From an uncultured Bacilli bacterium (GTDB lineage: Bacteria > Bacillota_I > Bacilli_A > RF39 > UBA660), in assembly GCA_934101645.1 (NCBI GenBank), contig CAKORX010000006.1:30894-94893 (forward strand): a stretch of 64,000 nucleotides of DNA, given 5' to 3'. A program made the translations under genes and the position numbers. Below are positions 48,375 to 58,270 of the stretch, piece after piece. Position 1 is the stretch's first letter. Each line of letters opens with the position of its first letter. A model generated the notes under the pieces. The model made no database searches, was not told the DNA's origin, and was given only the letters and a program-made list of their open reading frames with translations.

Positions 48375-50984
48375 ATGGAAAATAAAGAATTTTATAACAA
48401 GACAGTGGATGAAGTTTATAAAGAGTTTTCTACGTCTTTAAATGGATTAACAGAGAAAGAAGCACAGTTAAGACTTTCAAAAAACGGTCAAAATAAACTT
48501 GCTGAACGAAAAAAAACCCCAAATGTTTTATTATTCTTAAATCAGTTTAGTGATTTTATGGTTATATTGTTAATTTGCGCTTCTATATTTTCTTTTATAG
48601 TTTCATATATAAGAAAAGAGAGTTATATTGATTCAATTATTATAATTGTTATTGTAATTATAAATGCTATTTTAAGTTTTATCCAAGAGAAAAAGGCTGA
48701 TGCTGCAATCGAAGAACTTAATAAAATGTTTGTTACAAATACTTTTGTTATAAGAGATGGTAATAAAGAATCTATTGATGTAAGAAATGTTGTAGTCGGA
48801 GATATTTTAGAGTTAGAAGCAGGAGATTATATTTCTGTTGATGCAAGAGTTATCTCTTCGAGTAATTTTGAAGTTGATGAATCAACTTTAACGGGAGAAT
48901 CAAGGCCTGTCAAGAAAAGTAATATTAACATATATGAATCTAAAGAATTATACGAAAGAGAAAATATGTTATATGCTGGATGCAACGTTAAAAATGGACA
49001 TGCTTTTGCGGTTGTTTGTGCAACAGGTATGAATACTGAGCTTGGAAAAATTGCAAATAGTTTAATTAATAAAAAAAGTGACTTAACACCTTTACAAAAG
49101 AAAGTTAATCAGGTAAGCAAAGTTTTAACTTATATTATTTTAGGTATAATTCTAGTAATGATGGCTGTAGGTCTTCTTATGAAAAATGATTTTTTTGATA
49201 TTTTAATGTTGTCGATTTCTTTAGCAGTTGCCGCAATACCAGAGGGATTATCTTCTATTATAACTATAATTCTATCATTAGGAATGAGCTCTATGGCCAA
49301 AAGAAATGTTATTATTAGAAAAATGGCTTCAGTAGAAACATTAGGTTCAACAGATATAATTTGTTCTGACAAAACAGGCACAATAACTCAAAATAAAATG
49401 TTAGTTAAAAGAATATTTGTAAATGATAAAATTTATACTGATGAAGAAAATATTGAAAATATTCAAATGCTTAATTTATGTGCTGCATGTTGTCAAAATG
49501 TTACTAAAAATGAAAATGGTTATATTGGCGATGAAACTGAGATTTCCATATATAAATATTTAGAAAAATATAATATTGATTATACAAAGTTAAAAAGAGA
49601 AAATGAATACCCTTTTGATTCAGATAGAAAAATGATGAGTACGTTAAATGTAATTAATGAAAATAAATATTTATTTACAAAAGGAAGTTTAGATTCAATA
49701 ATAAATAATTGCAGTTATTATCTTTTAGATAATAAAATATATCCACTTACAAACGAATATAAGAAAAGAGTAATGCAAATCGAAAAGGAAGAATCACAAA
49801 AGTCTTATAGATTACTTGCATTTGCTTATAAAAATACAGATTTAGATAATATTGAAAAAAACATGATATTTATAGGACTTATTGGCATGATAGATCCACC
49901 AAGAGATAGTGTTTTAAAAGCAATTCAAATTTGCTATAATGCTGGATTAAAACCAATTATGATTACTGGAGATTCCATTAATACTGCTCTTGCAATAGGC
50001 AAAGATGTTGGAATTATTAGTAATGATGAAAGCGCAATTGAAGGAAAATATATTGACAAAATGAGTGATGAAGAACTTGAAAAAGAGATTTCTAAATATC
50101 AAGTTTTTGCAAGAATTTCTCCTAATACAAAACTAAGAATAGTAGAAACACTTCAAAAACAAGGCTATGTTGTGGCAATGACTGGTGATGGAGTAAATGA
50201 TGCTCCGGCAATACAAAAAGCTGATATAGGTATAGGTATGGGAGTTACTGGAACAGAAGTTGTAAAAAAAGTAGCCGATTGTATTTTAGTAGATGATAGT
50301 TTTTCTACCATTGTTGATGGCGTTGAAGAAGGAAGAAGAATAACTAGTAATATAAAAAAGGTAATGCTATATTTGCTAGCAGGTAATGTTGTTGAAGTTA
50401 TATTAGTATTTGTTTCGATGATTATGAATATGGAAATGTTTAATACTTTGCAACTTCTTTGGCTAAATTTAATAACTGATTCAATCCCTGCAATATGTTT
50501 AGCTTTTGAACCTGCTGATAGTGAAATTATGAAAAATAATCCTTCGAATAAGGCGAGTCAAAGCTTTTTTACACCTTTATTAGCATCAAAAATAATTATT
50601 GGTGCAATATTTAAATCTTTAGTAATGATTCTATTATTTGTGTATTTTTCAAAAAATCAAAATGTAAATGTAGCAAGTTCACTTTTATTTATTTTCCTAA
50701 TTGGTCATGAACTTTTATATGCATTTTCATGTAGAAATATAAAAAAATCAGTTCTAAATAAAAATATTTTTAAAAATAAAAAACTTGATTTGGGTATTGG
50801 AATTTTAATAATTATTCAGGTTATAATTTTAACAACTGGTCTTTCGAAATTTTTTATAGTTAATGGAATAAGTATAGAAAATATAATAATAACATTAACA
50901 GTTTTACTAGTTATATTCGTTATAGGAGAATTTGTAAAACCATTATATAATAAATTATTTAAAGATTATGTGGAGGTAAAATGA
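48375..50984 (+). CDS. P2-type cation-transporting ATPase (calcium type)
   Basis: 869 residues. TGES actuator loop, membrane helix 4 with AAIPEGL, phosphorylated Asp332 in CSDKTGTIT, the nucleotide-binding KGSLD and FDSDRKMMS segments, TGD and the hinge TGDGVNDAPA are all present. An N-terminal cation-ATPase domain starts VDEVYKEFSTS. Helix 6 reads NLITDSIPAICLAFEP and C-terminal helices are complete. The features fit Ca2+ exporters of the SERCA/PMR1-like bacterial group; the ion is inferred. Strong AAAGGAG ribosome site. Confidence 0.93.
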   Translation: MENKEFYNKTVDEVYKEFSTSLNGLTEKEAQLRLSKNGQNKLAERKKTPNVLLFLNQFSDFMVILLICASIFSFIVSYIRKESYIDSIIIIVIVIINAILSFIQEKKADAAIEELNKMFVTNTFVIRDGNKESIDVRNVVVGDILELEAGDYISVDARVISSSNFEVDESTLTGESRPVKKSNINIYESKELYERENMLYAGCNVKNGHAFAVVCATGMNTELGKIANSLINKKSDLTPLQKKVNQVSKVLTYIILGIILVMMAVGLLMKNDFFDILMLSISLAVAAIPEGLSSIITIILSLGMSSMAKRNVIIRKMASVETLGSTDIICSDKTGTITQNKMLVKRIFVNDKIYTDEENIENIQMLNLCAACCQNVTKNENGYIGDETEISIYKYLEKYNIDYTKLKRENEYPFDSDRKMMSTLNVINENKYLFTKGSLDSIINNCSYYLLDNKIYPLTNEYKKRVMQIEKEESQKSYRLLAFAYKNTDLDNIEKNMIFIGLIGMIDPPRDSVLKAIQICYNAGLKPIMITGDSINTALAIGKDVGIISNDESAIEGKYIDKMSDEELEKEISKYQVFARISPNTKLRIVETLQKQGYVVAMTGDGVNDAPAIQKADIGIGMGVTGTEVVKKVADCILVDDSFSTIVDGVEEGRRITSNIKKVMLYLLAGNVVEVILVFVSMIMNMEMFNTLQLLWLNLITDSIPAICLAFEPADSEIMKNNPSNKASQSFFTPLLASKIIIGAIFKSLVMILLFVYFSKNQNVNVASSLLFIFLIGHELLYAFSCRNIKKSVLNKNIFKNKKLDLGIGILIIIQVIILTTGLSKFFIVNGISIENIIITLTVLLVIFVIGEFVKPLYNKLFKDYVEVK

Positions 50985-51364
50985 AAAAAAATAATTTAAC
51001 AACTTTTATTGCAATTTCTGGTTTAGTAGTATTTACAGTATTTGTTACTGTAGCGGTAATTAATTTAATGCCTAATCATGAAAGCAATTCTTTTTATGTA
51101 AAAGTAAATGATAAAATGGATGCTAAAGTTGAAGGTTTAGAAGTTAAAGAGGGAAAACTTATTATAGAAACATCAGGTGATGCTGTGCAGGTATGTGTTA
51201 AATCAACTGTTTCAACGCCAACATTAAATTCATTATGCTGGAATAATATTGAAAATAATAAAACGGAAGTAGCAATATTTGAACATAAAAAGTATTATGT
51301 TTGGCTTAAAGACACCAATAATAATGTAAGTAGTCATTTAAGTATTAACACAAAAGAAAATTAA
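50981..51364 (+). CDS. Membrane-anchored hypothetical protein
   Basis: 127 residues, coupled to the ATPase by ATGA overlap. An N-terminal helix (about 8-28) anchors ~95 external residues with an Ig-like pattern and a possible Cys-Cys bond (VQVCVKS, NSLCWNN). Function unknown; maybe a partner of the ATPase. Confidence 0.6.
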   Translation: MKKNNLTTFIAISGLVVFTVFVTVAVINLMPNHESNSFYVKVNDKMDAKVEGLEVKEGKLIIETSGDAVQVCVKSTVSTPTLNSLCWNNIENNKTEVAIFEHKKYYVWLKDTNNNVSSHLSINTKEN

Positions 51365-51437
51365 TAATGTAAAGTAGACACTTTATTAGCCATATTGACA
51401 TAATATATGATAAAATAAAAATAGAGGTGAATAGAAT

Positions 51438-52310
51438 TTGAAAAAAAGAGTTTTTAGTGTAATAGGGTTACTGGTTATAGCACTTTCATTAAGCGGATGT
51501 GTTAAATTTGATGCAACGATGGACATAAAAAAAGACAAATCAATGGATTTTTCAATAGTTTATGCAGTAGATACAACATATTTTGGTAATGAAACACTTA
51601 TGGATGAGGAGAGTAAAAAACAAATAGAAAAGGATGGCTTTTCAGTTGAAGATTATCAAGATAATAAAATGAAAGGTGTTAAAGTATACAGAAATATAAA
51701 AAATATTGATGATGTAAGTACTAATGAAGATAATACTTTTGATTTATCTGGTATGTTTGAAAAGAAAGACAGTAGTGAGAGTATCTTTAAAGTTAAGAAA
51801 GGTTTAATAAAAAATAAATATACAGCATCTTTACATTTTGATACTAAAGATAGTAATTTAAATGACGATTTGACAGGTGATGATGATATTGAGTACACAG
51901 ATGATTATGAAATCGAAGATAACACTACTAGTGACGATTTTCCTAATTTAGATTTTTCTTCTTCATTAACATCTTCAATGGATTTAAAATTTAAAGTAAA
52001 TTTACCATATAGCGCTATAAGAAGTAATGCAACTTTATCAAATAATGATAATAAAGAATTAAGTTGGGATTTAACTTCTTTTAAAGAAGATAATATTGAA
52101 TTTGAGTTTGAATTATATAATTTAACAAACATATATATTATTGCTGGAGTAGGTATTATTTTAGTATTTGCATTAATATTATTTATAGCAAAAAACAATA
52201 ATAAAAAAATTGGTGAGGCTATTTTAACTAAAGAAGAAAATACTATTGAAACTTTAACTGAAGATTTAAAAATTCAACCAACACTTTCAAATACAGATAC
52301 TAATAATTAA
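51438..52310 (+). CDS. Lipoprotein with C-terminal membrane helix, TTG start
   Basis: 290 residues. TTG 51438 is 7 bases after GAGGTGA. The signal peptide ends in the lipobox LSLSGC. The external domain is Asp/Ser-rich with an acidic stretch at about 135-170, and a membrane helix near 233-254 leaves a short cytoplasmic tail. The layout resembles DUF3153-type lipoproteins of Bacillota. Function unknown. Confidence 0.75.
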   Translation: MKKRVFSVIGLLVIALSLSGCVKFDATMDIKKDKSMDFSIVYAVDTTYFGNETLMDEESKKQIEKDGFSVEDYQDNKMKGVKVYRNIKNIDDVSTNEDNTFDLSGMFEKKDSSESIFKVKKGLIKNKYTASLHFDTKDSNLNDDLTGDDDIEYTDDYEIEDNTTSDDFPNLDFSSSLTSSMDLKFKVNLPYSAIRSNATLSNNDNKELSWDLTSFKEDNIEFEFELYNLTNIYIIAGVGIILVFALILFIAKNNNKKIGEAILTKEENTIETLTEDLKIQPTLSNTDTNN

Positions 52311-52338
52311 AAAATAAAAACTAACATATAATTATAAT

Positions 52339-53400
52339 ATGAAAAAAATATTATTATTTATATTTAGTTTTTTTGTGCTTTTAAATGTAGTAAATGCTGG
52401 TGGTTATATTGTTTATGATATGGATAGTGGAAGTATTATAAAGGCAAGTAATGAAAACGAAAAACATTTAATTGCTAGTACTAGTAAAATAATGACTGCC
52501 ATAATTGCTATTGAAGAAAATAATTTAGAGGAAATTATTACGGTAGATAAAAATATTTTAAGTGCTGTAGGAAGTAGTATTTATCTTGAAATAGGAGAAA
52601 AAATATCTTTAAAAGATTTAATTTATGGAATGATGCTTCGAAGTGGAAATGATGCTGCTACAATGATTGCAATAAATAATTCTGGTTCTATGGAAAACTT
52701 TGCCAGAAAAATGAATGATTATGCAGTAAGAATTGGAATGAAAAATACATCTTTTATAAATGCTCATGGGCTCGAAGATAAAGATGGAAATGGAAATATA
52801 TCAACAAGCTTTGACATGGCACTTCTTACAAGTTATGCTATGAAAAATGAAACTTTTAAAAGTATTTTTAAAACTAAAAACTATAGTTGTAAATCTGATA
52901 AAAAAAGTTATGTTTGGTCTAATAAAAATAAATTATTAAAATATGATTATGTTACGGGAGGAAAAACCGGTTACACAAAAAAAGCTAAAAGAACCCTTGT
53001 AACAACTGGATTAGTTAACGGGACAAATATAGTAGTAGTTACTTTAAATGATCCTAATGATTGGCAAACTCACTTGTCATCATATGATTATGTAAAAAAA
53101 AATTATATAAATGTCTCAGTTTTGGATAAAGATAAGTTTAAAATAAATATAAATAATATTTTTATCGAAGATAAACTTTTAATAAAAAATAATTATAATA
53201 GACTTGTTAGAAATAGTGAAATAAAATATTTTAAAATTAAATATCTTTTAAGTAGTAAGGATAATTATAAAAATAACGATATTGTAGGTCAAGCAAATAT
53301 TTATTTTAAAGATGATTTAGTTCATACAGAAAATATTTATATTCAAAAAAATAAGAAAAAGACACGTAAAAATTTTTTCAAAAGATTATTTAAATTATAA
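52339..53400 (+). CDS. dacA: D-alanyl-D-alanine carboxypeptidase (PBP5/DacA type)
   Basis: 353 residues. Signal peptide ends near VNAGG. The three penicillin-binding motifs are S47-T-S-K50, S102-G-N104 and K209-T-G211. A beta-rich domain (about 250-335) follows, ending in a Lys/Arg-rich amphipathic tail that holds the enzyme to the membrane. It trims the terminal D-Ala of peptidoglycan stem peptides at the cell surface. Confidence 0.95.
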   Translation: MKKILLFIFSFFVLLNVVNAGGYIVYDMDSGSIIKASNENEKHLIASTSKIMTAIIAIEENNLEEIITVDKNILSAVGSSIYLEIGEKISLKDLIYGMMLRSGNDAATMIAINNSGSMENFARKMNDYAVRIGMKNTSFINAHGLEDKDGNGNISTSFDMALLTSYAMKNETFKSIFKTKNYSCKSDKKSYVWSNKNKLLKYDYVTGGKTGYTKKAKRTLVTTGLVNGTNIVVVTLNDPNDWQTHLSSYDYVKKNYINVSVLDKDKFKININNIFIEDKLLIKNNYNRLVRNSEIKYFKIKYLLSSKDNYKNNDIVGQANIYFKDDLVHTENIYIQKNKKKTRKNFFKRLFKL

Positions 53401-53424
53401 AATAAATGTGTTAATATATATAAT

Positions 53425-53790
53425 ATGAAGAAGAATATAAGTGTGATACTATTTGTAATAATTGTTATTTTAATGGGCGTACTACTAGGGTGTGCAATTA
53501 TAAAAAACCGTGATAAAAATAATAATGATATAACATTTAATTATAAAAAAGGTGATGTAGTAACCGTTAATAATATGGAAATTACAATATTAAATATTTC
53601 ACAAATAAAATGTGGAAAGAAAGATAAATGTGATAATGAAGTTGAGGTAAGTGTAAAGATAAAAAATGATGATATTTATACATATTATACACTTCAAAGT
53701 TATCATAAACCAGAAGACGTTATTAAGGATACAAACTTAAAAGTATACTTAAGTTACGCTGATGAAAAAATTGCATTTGATATAAAATAA
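53425..53790 (+). CDS. Small exported protein, possible lipoprotein
   Basis: 121 residues. N-terminal hydrophobic helix ending VLLGCA, which fits a lipobox; if not processed it is a membrane anchor. The external part is ~90 residues with a C-x4-C (KCGKKDKC). Function unknown. A terminator overlaps its stop codon. Confidence 0.6.
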   Translation: MKKNISVILFVIIVILMGVLLGCAIIKNRDKNNNDITFNYKKGDVVTVNNMEITILNISQIKCGKKDKCDNEVEVSVKIKNDDIYTYYTLQSYHKPEDVIKDTNLKVYLSYADEKIAFDIK

Positions 53791-53816
53791 AATCTAAAAT
53801 GGTTTTATTTTTTTTT
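53785..53816 (+). terminator. Intrinsic terminator
   Basis: AAATAAAA and TTTTATTT form a stem, then nine T. Confidence 0.65.
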
Positions 53817-53817
53817 A

Positions 53818-54414
53818 TTGTTCATAAAATTTATTATGATTTCAATAGTGTGGACATTTTTAATTGTTATAGGCATTGTTTATAGTTTTTTAACAGGGAA
53901 TATTGATACCATTAATCAAAGTATTTTAACTAGTGCGGGTAAAGCCTTGGAATTAATTTTGTCTTTACTACCAACTATTGTACTTTGGACTGGTATTATG
54001 AAAATTGCGGAAGATGCTGGGATGCTTGAAAAATTTGCAAATTTTTTAAAACCAATTTTAAGTAGATTATTTCCACATATTCCCAAAAACAATCCCTCAT
54101 TAGGATATATTGCTTCGAATATTGCCGCAAATATGTTAGGGCTTGGAAGTGCTGCAACACCATTTGGACTAAAAGCTATGGATGAACTTCAAAAAATAAA
54201 TTCTAAAAAAGATACTGCATCAACGTCAATGATTACTTTCTTAGTTTTAAATACGGCTGGAGTAACCATAATACCAACAACAATTATTGCAATTAGACTC
54301 GCATATAATTCTTCAAATCCTTCAGCAATTATTGCTCCAGCAGTTATATCTACAAGTTGCTCATGCTTAAGTGCTATTTTAATTGATTATTTTATTAGGA
54401 GAAAAAATAAATGA
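53818..54414 (+). CDS. spmA: Spore maturation protein A homologue (nucleoside-recognition domain)
   Basis: 198 residues from TTG 53818; an ATG at 53836 is an alternative and neither has a good ribosome site. Five to six membrane helices with LPTIVLWTGIMKIAEDAGM, NPSLGYIASNIAANMLGLGSAATPFGLKAM and TSMITFLVLNTAGVTIIPT, the hallmark of SpmA. In Bacillus it is needed for dehydration of the spore core; non-sporulating Bacillota keep it too. Overlaps spmB by 4 bases (ATGA). Confidence 0.9.
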   Translation: MFIKFIMISIVWTFLIVIGIVYSFLTGNIDTINQSILTSAGKALELILSLLPTIVLWTGIMKIAEDAGMLEKFANFLKPILSRLFPHIPKNNPSLGYIASNIAANMLGLGSAATPFGLKAMDELQKINSKKDTASTSMITFLVLNTAGVTIIPTTIIAIRLAYNSSNPSAIIAPAVISTSCSCLSAILIDYFIRRKNK

Positions 54415-54920
54415 ATACATTTTCTATTATAGTTATTCCATTTTTTATTTTACTTGTAGTATTTAATGGATATCTAAAAAAAATTGATATATATACATCA
54501 TTTTTAAATGGTGCAAAGGATGGACTTAAAATAGTTTATAATATTTTTCCAGCAGTTCTTGCAATGGTTTTTGCAGTTAATATATTTTTAGATAGTAATA
54601 TTTTACCATTTTTATTAAAACCAGTTACAAGTATATTAAATTTACCTACAGAAATTCTTCCTATGGCTTTTTTGCGTCCAATATCTGGTACAGCATCACT
54701 TTCTATAATGACAAAGATTTTTGAAATATATGGTCCTGATACTTATCCAGGTAGACTTGCTTCAGTTATTCAAGGATGTACCGATACAACTATATATGTA
54801 ATAGCGTTATATTATAGCAGTGTAAAAATAACTAAAAGTAGATATACAATTATAGTAGGCTTGCTTGCTGATTTAGTAGGCTTAATAATGGCGTTTATTT
54901 TAACGAGCATTTTCTTTTAA
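54411..54920 (+). CDS. spmB: Spore maturation protein B homologue (nucleoside-recognition domain)
   Basis: 169 residues with about four membrane helices; GAKDGLKIVYNIFPAVLAM, MAFLRPISGTASLSIM and QGCTDTTIYVIALYYSSV are typical for SpmB. Paired with spmA, with which it forms a half-gate type membrane complex of uncertain substrate. Confidence 0.9.
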   Translation: MNTFSIIVIPFFILLVVFNGYLKKIDIYTSFLNGAKDGLKIVYNIFPAVLAMVFAVNIFLDSNILPFLLKPVTSILNLPTEILPMAFLRPISGTASLSIMTKIFEIYGPDTYPGRLASVIQGCTDTTIYVIALYYSSVKITKSRYTIIVGLLADLVGLIMAFILTSIFF

Positions 54921-54952
54921 AATGTGTTATACTTTTTCTTGAGGAGGACTTT

Positions 54953-55660
54953 ATGGAGAAAGTTCAAAAAATAATAGCAAATAGAGGTTATACCTCAAGA
55001 AGAAAAGCTGAAGAATTAATTAGACAAGGTAAAGTTAGTGTAAATGGTAAAATAGTTTACATTGGGGATAGAATAAATGAAGATGATTTAATTGAAATTG
55101 ACGGTATGCAAATAGCTAATAATCAAAAAAAAGTTTATTATCTTTTAAATAAACCAAGAGGAGTTATTTCTGCTGTTAGTGATGACAAGGGAAGAAAAAC
55201 TGTTGTAGATTTTATAGATACAGATGAAAGAATTTATCCAGTCGGAAGGCTTGACTACGATACTACAGGAATTATTATTTTAACTAATGATGGTAATCTC
55301 GCAAATCATTTAACGCATCCAAAAAATAAAATAATTAAGACATATTTAGCAAAATGTGCTGGTTTAATAACCAAGGAACAAATTGATAAATTAAAAAAAG
55401 GCGTTTACATAGATGAACGTAAAGTGGACATTATAGATTTTAAAGTTAAAAAGCTAGATAAAGAAAAAAATGCTACTTATATAAGTATATCTATAATTGA
55501 GGGTAGAAATCATATTGTTAAAAAACTATTTGAAAGCATTGGGCTTTTAGTAGATAAATTAACAAGAACTAACTATGATTTTTTAGATTTAGGAAATTTA
55601 AAATCTGGAGAATATAGAATGTTAACACTTAAAGAAGTAAAAAAACTTTATAGAAATTAA
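54953..55660 (+). CDS. RsuA/RluB-family pseudouridine synthase
   Basis: 235 residues. N-terminal S4 RNA-binding domain (VQKIIANRGYTSRRKAEELIRQGKVSVNG), then the catalytic Asp in VGRLDYDTTGIIILTNDG and the end motif EGRNHIVKKLFES. It modifies 23S or 16S rRNA, most like RluB. In Bacillus rluB also follows spmAB, which supports the assignment. GAGGAGG ribosome site. Confidence 0.93.
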   Translation: MEKVQKIIANRGYTSRRKAEELIRQGKVSVNGKIVYIGDRINEDDLIEIDGMQIANNQKKVYYLLNKPRGVISAVSDDKGRKTVVDFIDTDERIYPVGRLDYDTTGIIILTNDGNLANHLTHPKNKIIKTYLAKCAGLITKEQIDKLKKGVYIDERKVDIIDFKVKKLDKEKNATYISISIIEGRNHIVKKLFESIGLLVDKLTRTNYDFLDLGNLKSGEYRMLTLKEVKKLYRN

Positions 55661-55687
55661 AAAAATAACCATTTGGTTATTTTTTTA
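55661..55687. terminator. Bidirectional terminator
   Basis: AAAAATAACC and GGTTATTTTT form a perfect 10-bp stem with loop ATTT, serving the RluB-like gene and the convergent ferredoxin gene. Confidence 0.9.
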
Positions 55688-55694
55688 TGATAAT

Positions 55695-55973
55695 TTATTT
55701 ATTTTCGTGCTCACAGTGACAATCTTCACATGAGCATTCTTCATCGTGTTCACAGTGACAATTATCACACGCACATTTTTCATCACCATCTGCTAATTTA
55801 ATAGCATTAACAGGACAAGAATGTATAGCATTTTGTAAATCTTCACTTTCTAAATCATCTTGACTAATAACAGAAGATAAACCTTCATCATTAAAATCAA
55901 AGTGTTTACTATCAAGTGCTATACAAGCACCACAACCAATACATTTTTCTTCATCTAAAATAAGTTTTTTCAT
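55695..55973 (-). CDS. Ferredoxin with a Cys-rich metallothionein-like tail
   Basis: 92 residues. The first ~65 form a single-cluster ferredoxin: C-x2-C-x2-C (CIGCGACI) and a distal C-P (HSCPVNAIK). This supplies four ligands for one 4Fe-4S (the second cluster motif is lost, as in Bacillus Fer). The last 26 residues contain nine Cys and four His as two copies of C-x-C-x2-C-H-C-E-H separated by DEE, resembling a metal-storage or zinc-binding tail. This extension is unusual for ferredoxins. Confidence 0.9.
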   Translation of the reverse strand: MKKLILDEEKCIGCGACIALDSKHFDFNDEGLSSVISQDDLESEDLQNAIHSCPVNAIKLADGDEKCACDNCHCEHDEECSCEDCHCEHENK

Positions 55974-56011
55974 TTATTCCTCCAGTGACATTATAGCAAA
56001 TATGTATAAAT

Positions 56012-56039
56012 TTGACAAATAAAATATTTTTGATAAAAT
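56012..56039 (+). promoter_or_regulatory. Promoter of the 56070 gene
   Basis: Perfect TTGACA, 16-base spacer, TAAAAT; AAGGGGGAAA ribosome site follows. Confidence 0.6.
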
Positions 56040-56069
56040 ATATCAGACTCAAAAAAAGGGGGAAACAAA

Positions 56070-56516
56070 ATGCTTGTTTATAGAGTATGTAATAGGATAG
56101 AAATAGAAGAAATTTTATCCAAAAAAAGATTTGACAGCATTGGTAGTATATATGAAGTTAATCATAATAATAATCATGATTATACTCCAAATACTTTTTA
56201 CATGCATTTTTTCCCTAAAAAAGAAGATATTTTTCACATAAATAATGTTCTAAAAAGATTTATTTGTACTTATGAAATCCCGGATGATTTATTAGTCTTT
56301 TATGAAGGAATGGGACTTTATGATGACTTTACTTGTCATAAAGAGGAATTTTTAGTTGAATTTGCAGTACCTAGTAAGTTAATAAGCATATCATTTTTAA
56401 GACGTATCGAAGTACTTCCATTTGATTATACTTATTTAGATTTTTTAAAAAATGGCGATTATGCGTCGACATTATTATATGATGGTACAAAGGAACCTAA
56501 TTTAAGAAAATCGTAA
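56070..56516 (+). CDS. Hypothetical cytoplasmic protein
   Basis: 148 residues, no signal or membrane segment. The start MLVYRVCNRIEIEEIL, a run of His/Asn (HNNNHDY) and FLVEFAVPSKLI recall small ADP-ribosyltransferase-like folds (R...S/T...E), but no catalytic triad can be fixed. Single gene behind its own promoter. Confidence 0.6.
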   Translation: MLVYRVCNRIEIEEILSKKRFDSIGSIYEVNHNNNHDYTPNTFYMHFFPKKEDIFHINNVLKRFICTYEIPDDLLVFYEGMGLYDDFTCHKEEFLVEFAVPSKLISISFLRRIEVLPFDYTYLDFLKNGDYASTLLYDGTKEPNLRKS

Positions 56517-56575
56517 TAAAATTACTTTTATAAAGATTGAAAATATGTTATTATTAAATAGTAGAGGTGTTTTTC

Positions 56576-57418
56576 ATGGACTTAAGAACTGACAAATATT
56601 ATGAAGAAAATATAAAAACTGTTCCAAGTAGAACTTCGAGAAATCAAGAATTATATAAAGAAATTAGCAAAACAGAACTTAATAATTATGAAGTAAGAAG
56701 TAATGCCACAATTATTGGAGATAACAAAGGAAATATTGATGTAGAAAAAATTAAAAGTATTTTGGACACACATTATAAAGATGCTCCCAAAAGAAAATCA
56801 ATAAAACTTGAAAATATTGAAGAAACTGTTAAGCCTGTTGAAGAAACTAAAGAATATGATATAAATGTTATTTTAAATAAAGCTCGTGAAGATAAAGAAG
56901 AAAATTATAGTGAAGAAAGAAATAAGAAACTTCGTAATACACAATTTGATATTCTAAGTAGTTTAAATTTAGATGAGGAAGAAGAGAAAAAGGAAACAGA
57001 AAGTCGTTCCATTAAAGAAGAAAATGCATCAGAACTACAAGAACTTATTAACACAATATCTATTAATGAAAAGGCTATAAAAGATATTCAAAATGGTGAT
57101 GATCCACTTTCACTATTTGAAGATTTAAAAGGCTCAGATCATACTCAAACATTAAAGGGTTTAAAAGATAATGATGATTTAATAGAACAAACTAAAGAAA
57201 CAATTTTTGAAACAGTTGATAAAAATGAAGATGAAAAAACAACTTCATTAGACAAATCTTTTTTTACAAAGTCTACGAATTTTAAAAAAGAGGATTTTGA
57301 AGATTTTTCAGATATTGAAGATGGTAAGTCATCCGTATTTGTAAAAATAATTATTGCATTACTTATAATTGCTTTTATAGCAGGCGCAATAATTTTAGTA
57401 AAATCATTTGTTTTATAA
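56576..57418 (+). CDS. Acidic tail-anchored membrane protein
   Basis: 280 residues from ATG 56576, after AGAGGTG; a GTG 9 bases earlier is too near that site. About 250 cytoplasmic residues rich in Glu, Asp and Lys, probably mostly disordered or coiled, end in one membrane helix (VFVKIIIALLIIAFIAGAIIL). No enzyme motif. It precedes the yunB-like gene by 13 bases; both may belong to one operon. Confidence 0.65.
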   Translation: MDLRTDKYYEENIKTVPSRTSRNQELYKEISKTELNNYEVRSNATIIGDNKGNIDVEKIKSILDTHYKDAPKRKSIKLENIEETVKPVEETKEYDINVILNKAREDKEENYSEERNKKLRNTQFDILSSLNLDEEEEKKETESRSIKEENASELQELINTISINEKAIKDIQNGDDPLSLFEDLKGSDHTQTLKGLKDNDDLIEQTKETIFETVDKNEDEKTTSLDKSFFTKSTNFKKEDFEDFSDIEDGKSSVFVKIIIALLIIAFIAGAIILVKSFVL

Positions 57419-57431
57419 CATATAATTTATT

Positions 57432-58079
57432 ATGAAAATAAAAGAAAGATTAAAAAGAAAGTATTATATTTTAATATCACTTATTTTAATCTTTTTTTTT
57501 ACATGTTTTTTTATAAGTTTTTATAATAAAAAAGTTGCGTTAAAACTAGATAGTTATGCAAATCAAATGGTTAAGGAAGAACTACAGAAAAAAATACTAA
57601 AAAATATTAATAATGTTTATAGTAATAGTTTAAATGATTTATTAATTATGCATTTAAATAGTAATAATGAAATTTTATTTATTGATTATAACTTAAAAAA
57701 ATCATATGAAATACTTAATAATTATGTAAATAATTTAAGCAGTGATATAAAACAAAGTAATATTATAACAATTCCTTTTTTTGCCACGAATGATAGTTTG
57801 CTATTTGCAAATCTTGGACCAAAAGTAAGCGTTAAATATGACTTTATAAATTCAGTTATAGCAAATATTCATACAAAAGTAACTAACTATGGAATAAATA
57901 ATGCTCTTTTAGAAGTATATTTACACTTAGAAATCAACTACTTAATTACTATTCCAATTAATACAAAAAAATATAAAGAAGAATATGACTTACTTCTTAC
58001 TTCAAAAGTTATTAATGGTAAAGTTCCTTCAATATACGGAACTAATATAACTAAAGATAGTTCCATTGTTACAAATTAA
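57432..58079 (+). CDS. YunB-like sporulation/envelope protein
   Basis: 215 residues. One N-terminal membrane helix then an external domain. The segment SNIITIPFFATNDSLLFANLGPKVSVKYDF matches the YunB pattern I-P-I-G-T-x-x-G-N-x-L-L-A-x-x-G-P-x-I-P-V. In Bacillus YunB is made in the mother cell during sporulation. Here the following genes (YutD, YutH, YutI types) are also yun/yut neighbours, which strengthens the call. Confidence 0.75.
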   Translation: MKIKERLKRKYYILISLILIFFFTCFFISFYNKKVALKLDSYANQMVKEELQKKILKNINNVYSNSLNDLLIMHLNSNNEILFIDYNLKKSYEILNNYVNNLSSDIKQSNIITIPFFATNDSLLFANLGPKVSVKYDFINSVIANIHTKVTNYGINNALLEVYLHLEINYLITIPINTKKYKEEYDLLLTSKVINGKVPSIYGTNITKDSSIVTN

Positions 58080-58106
58080 TTTTTTATTGATTTTACCTAT
58101 GATGTA

Positions 58107-58135
58107 TTTTCTTAAAACTATTACATTTAAGAAAA
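58107..58135. repeat. Left inverted repeat of a putative invertible segment
   Basis: 29 bases whose complement matches 58427-58455 with one mismatch. Each copy is itself a near palindrome with ends TTTTCTTAAA and TTTAAGAAAA. Confidence 0.75.
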
Positions 58136-58270
58136 AACGTTCCCATATTTTCGTACTATTATTTTTTAATATTACCATATTTTTACAAAAATTTGTATAA
58201 ATTTACAAAAAAATGTCGAAAATTATTATAAAATTATAAAATTTAGTAAAAAAATTTGATTTTTAAAAAA

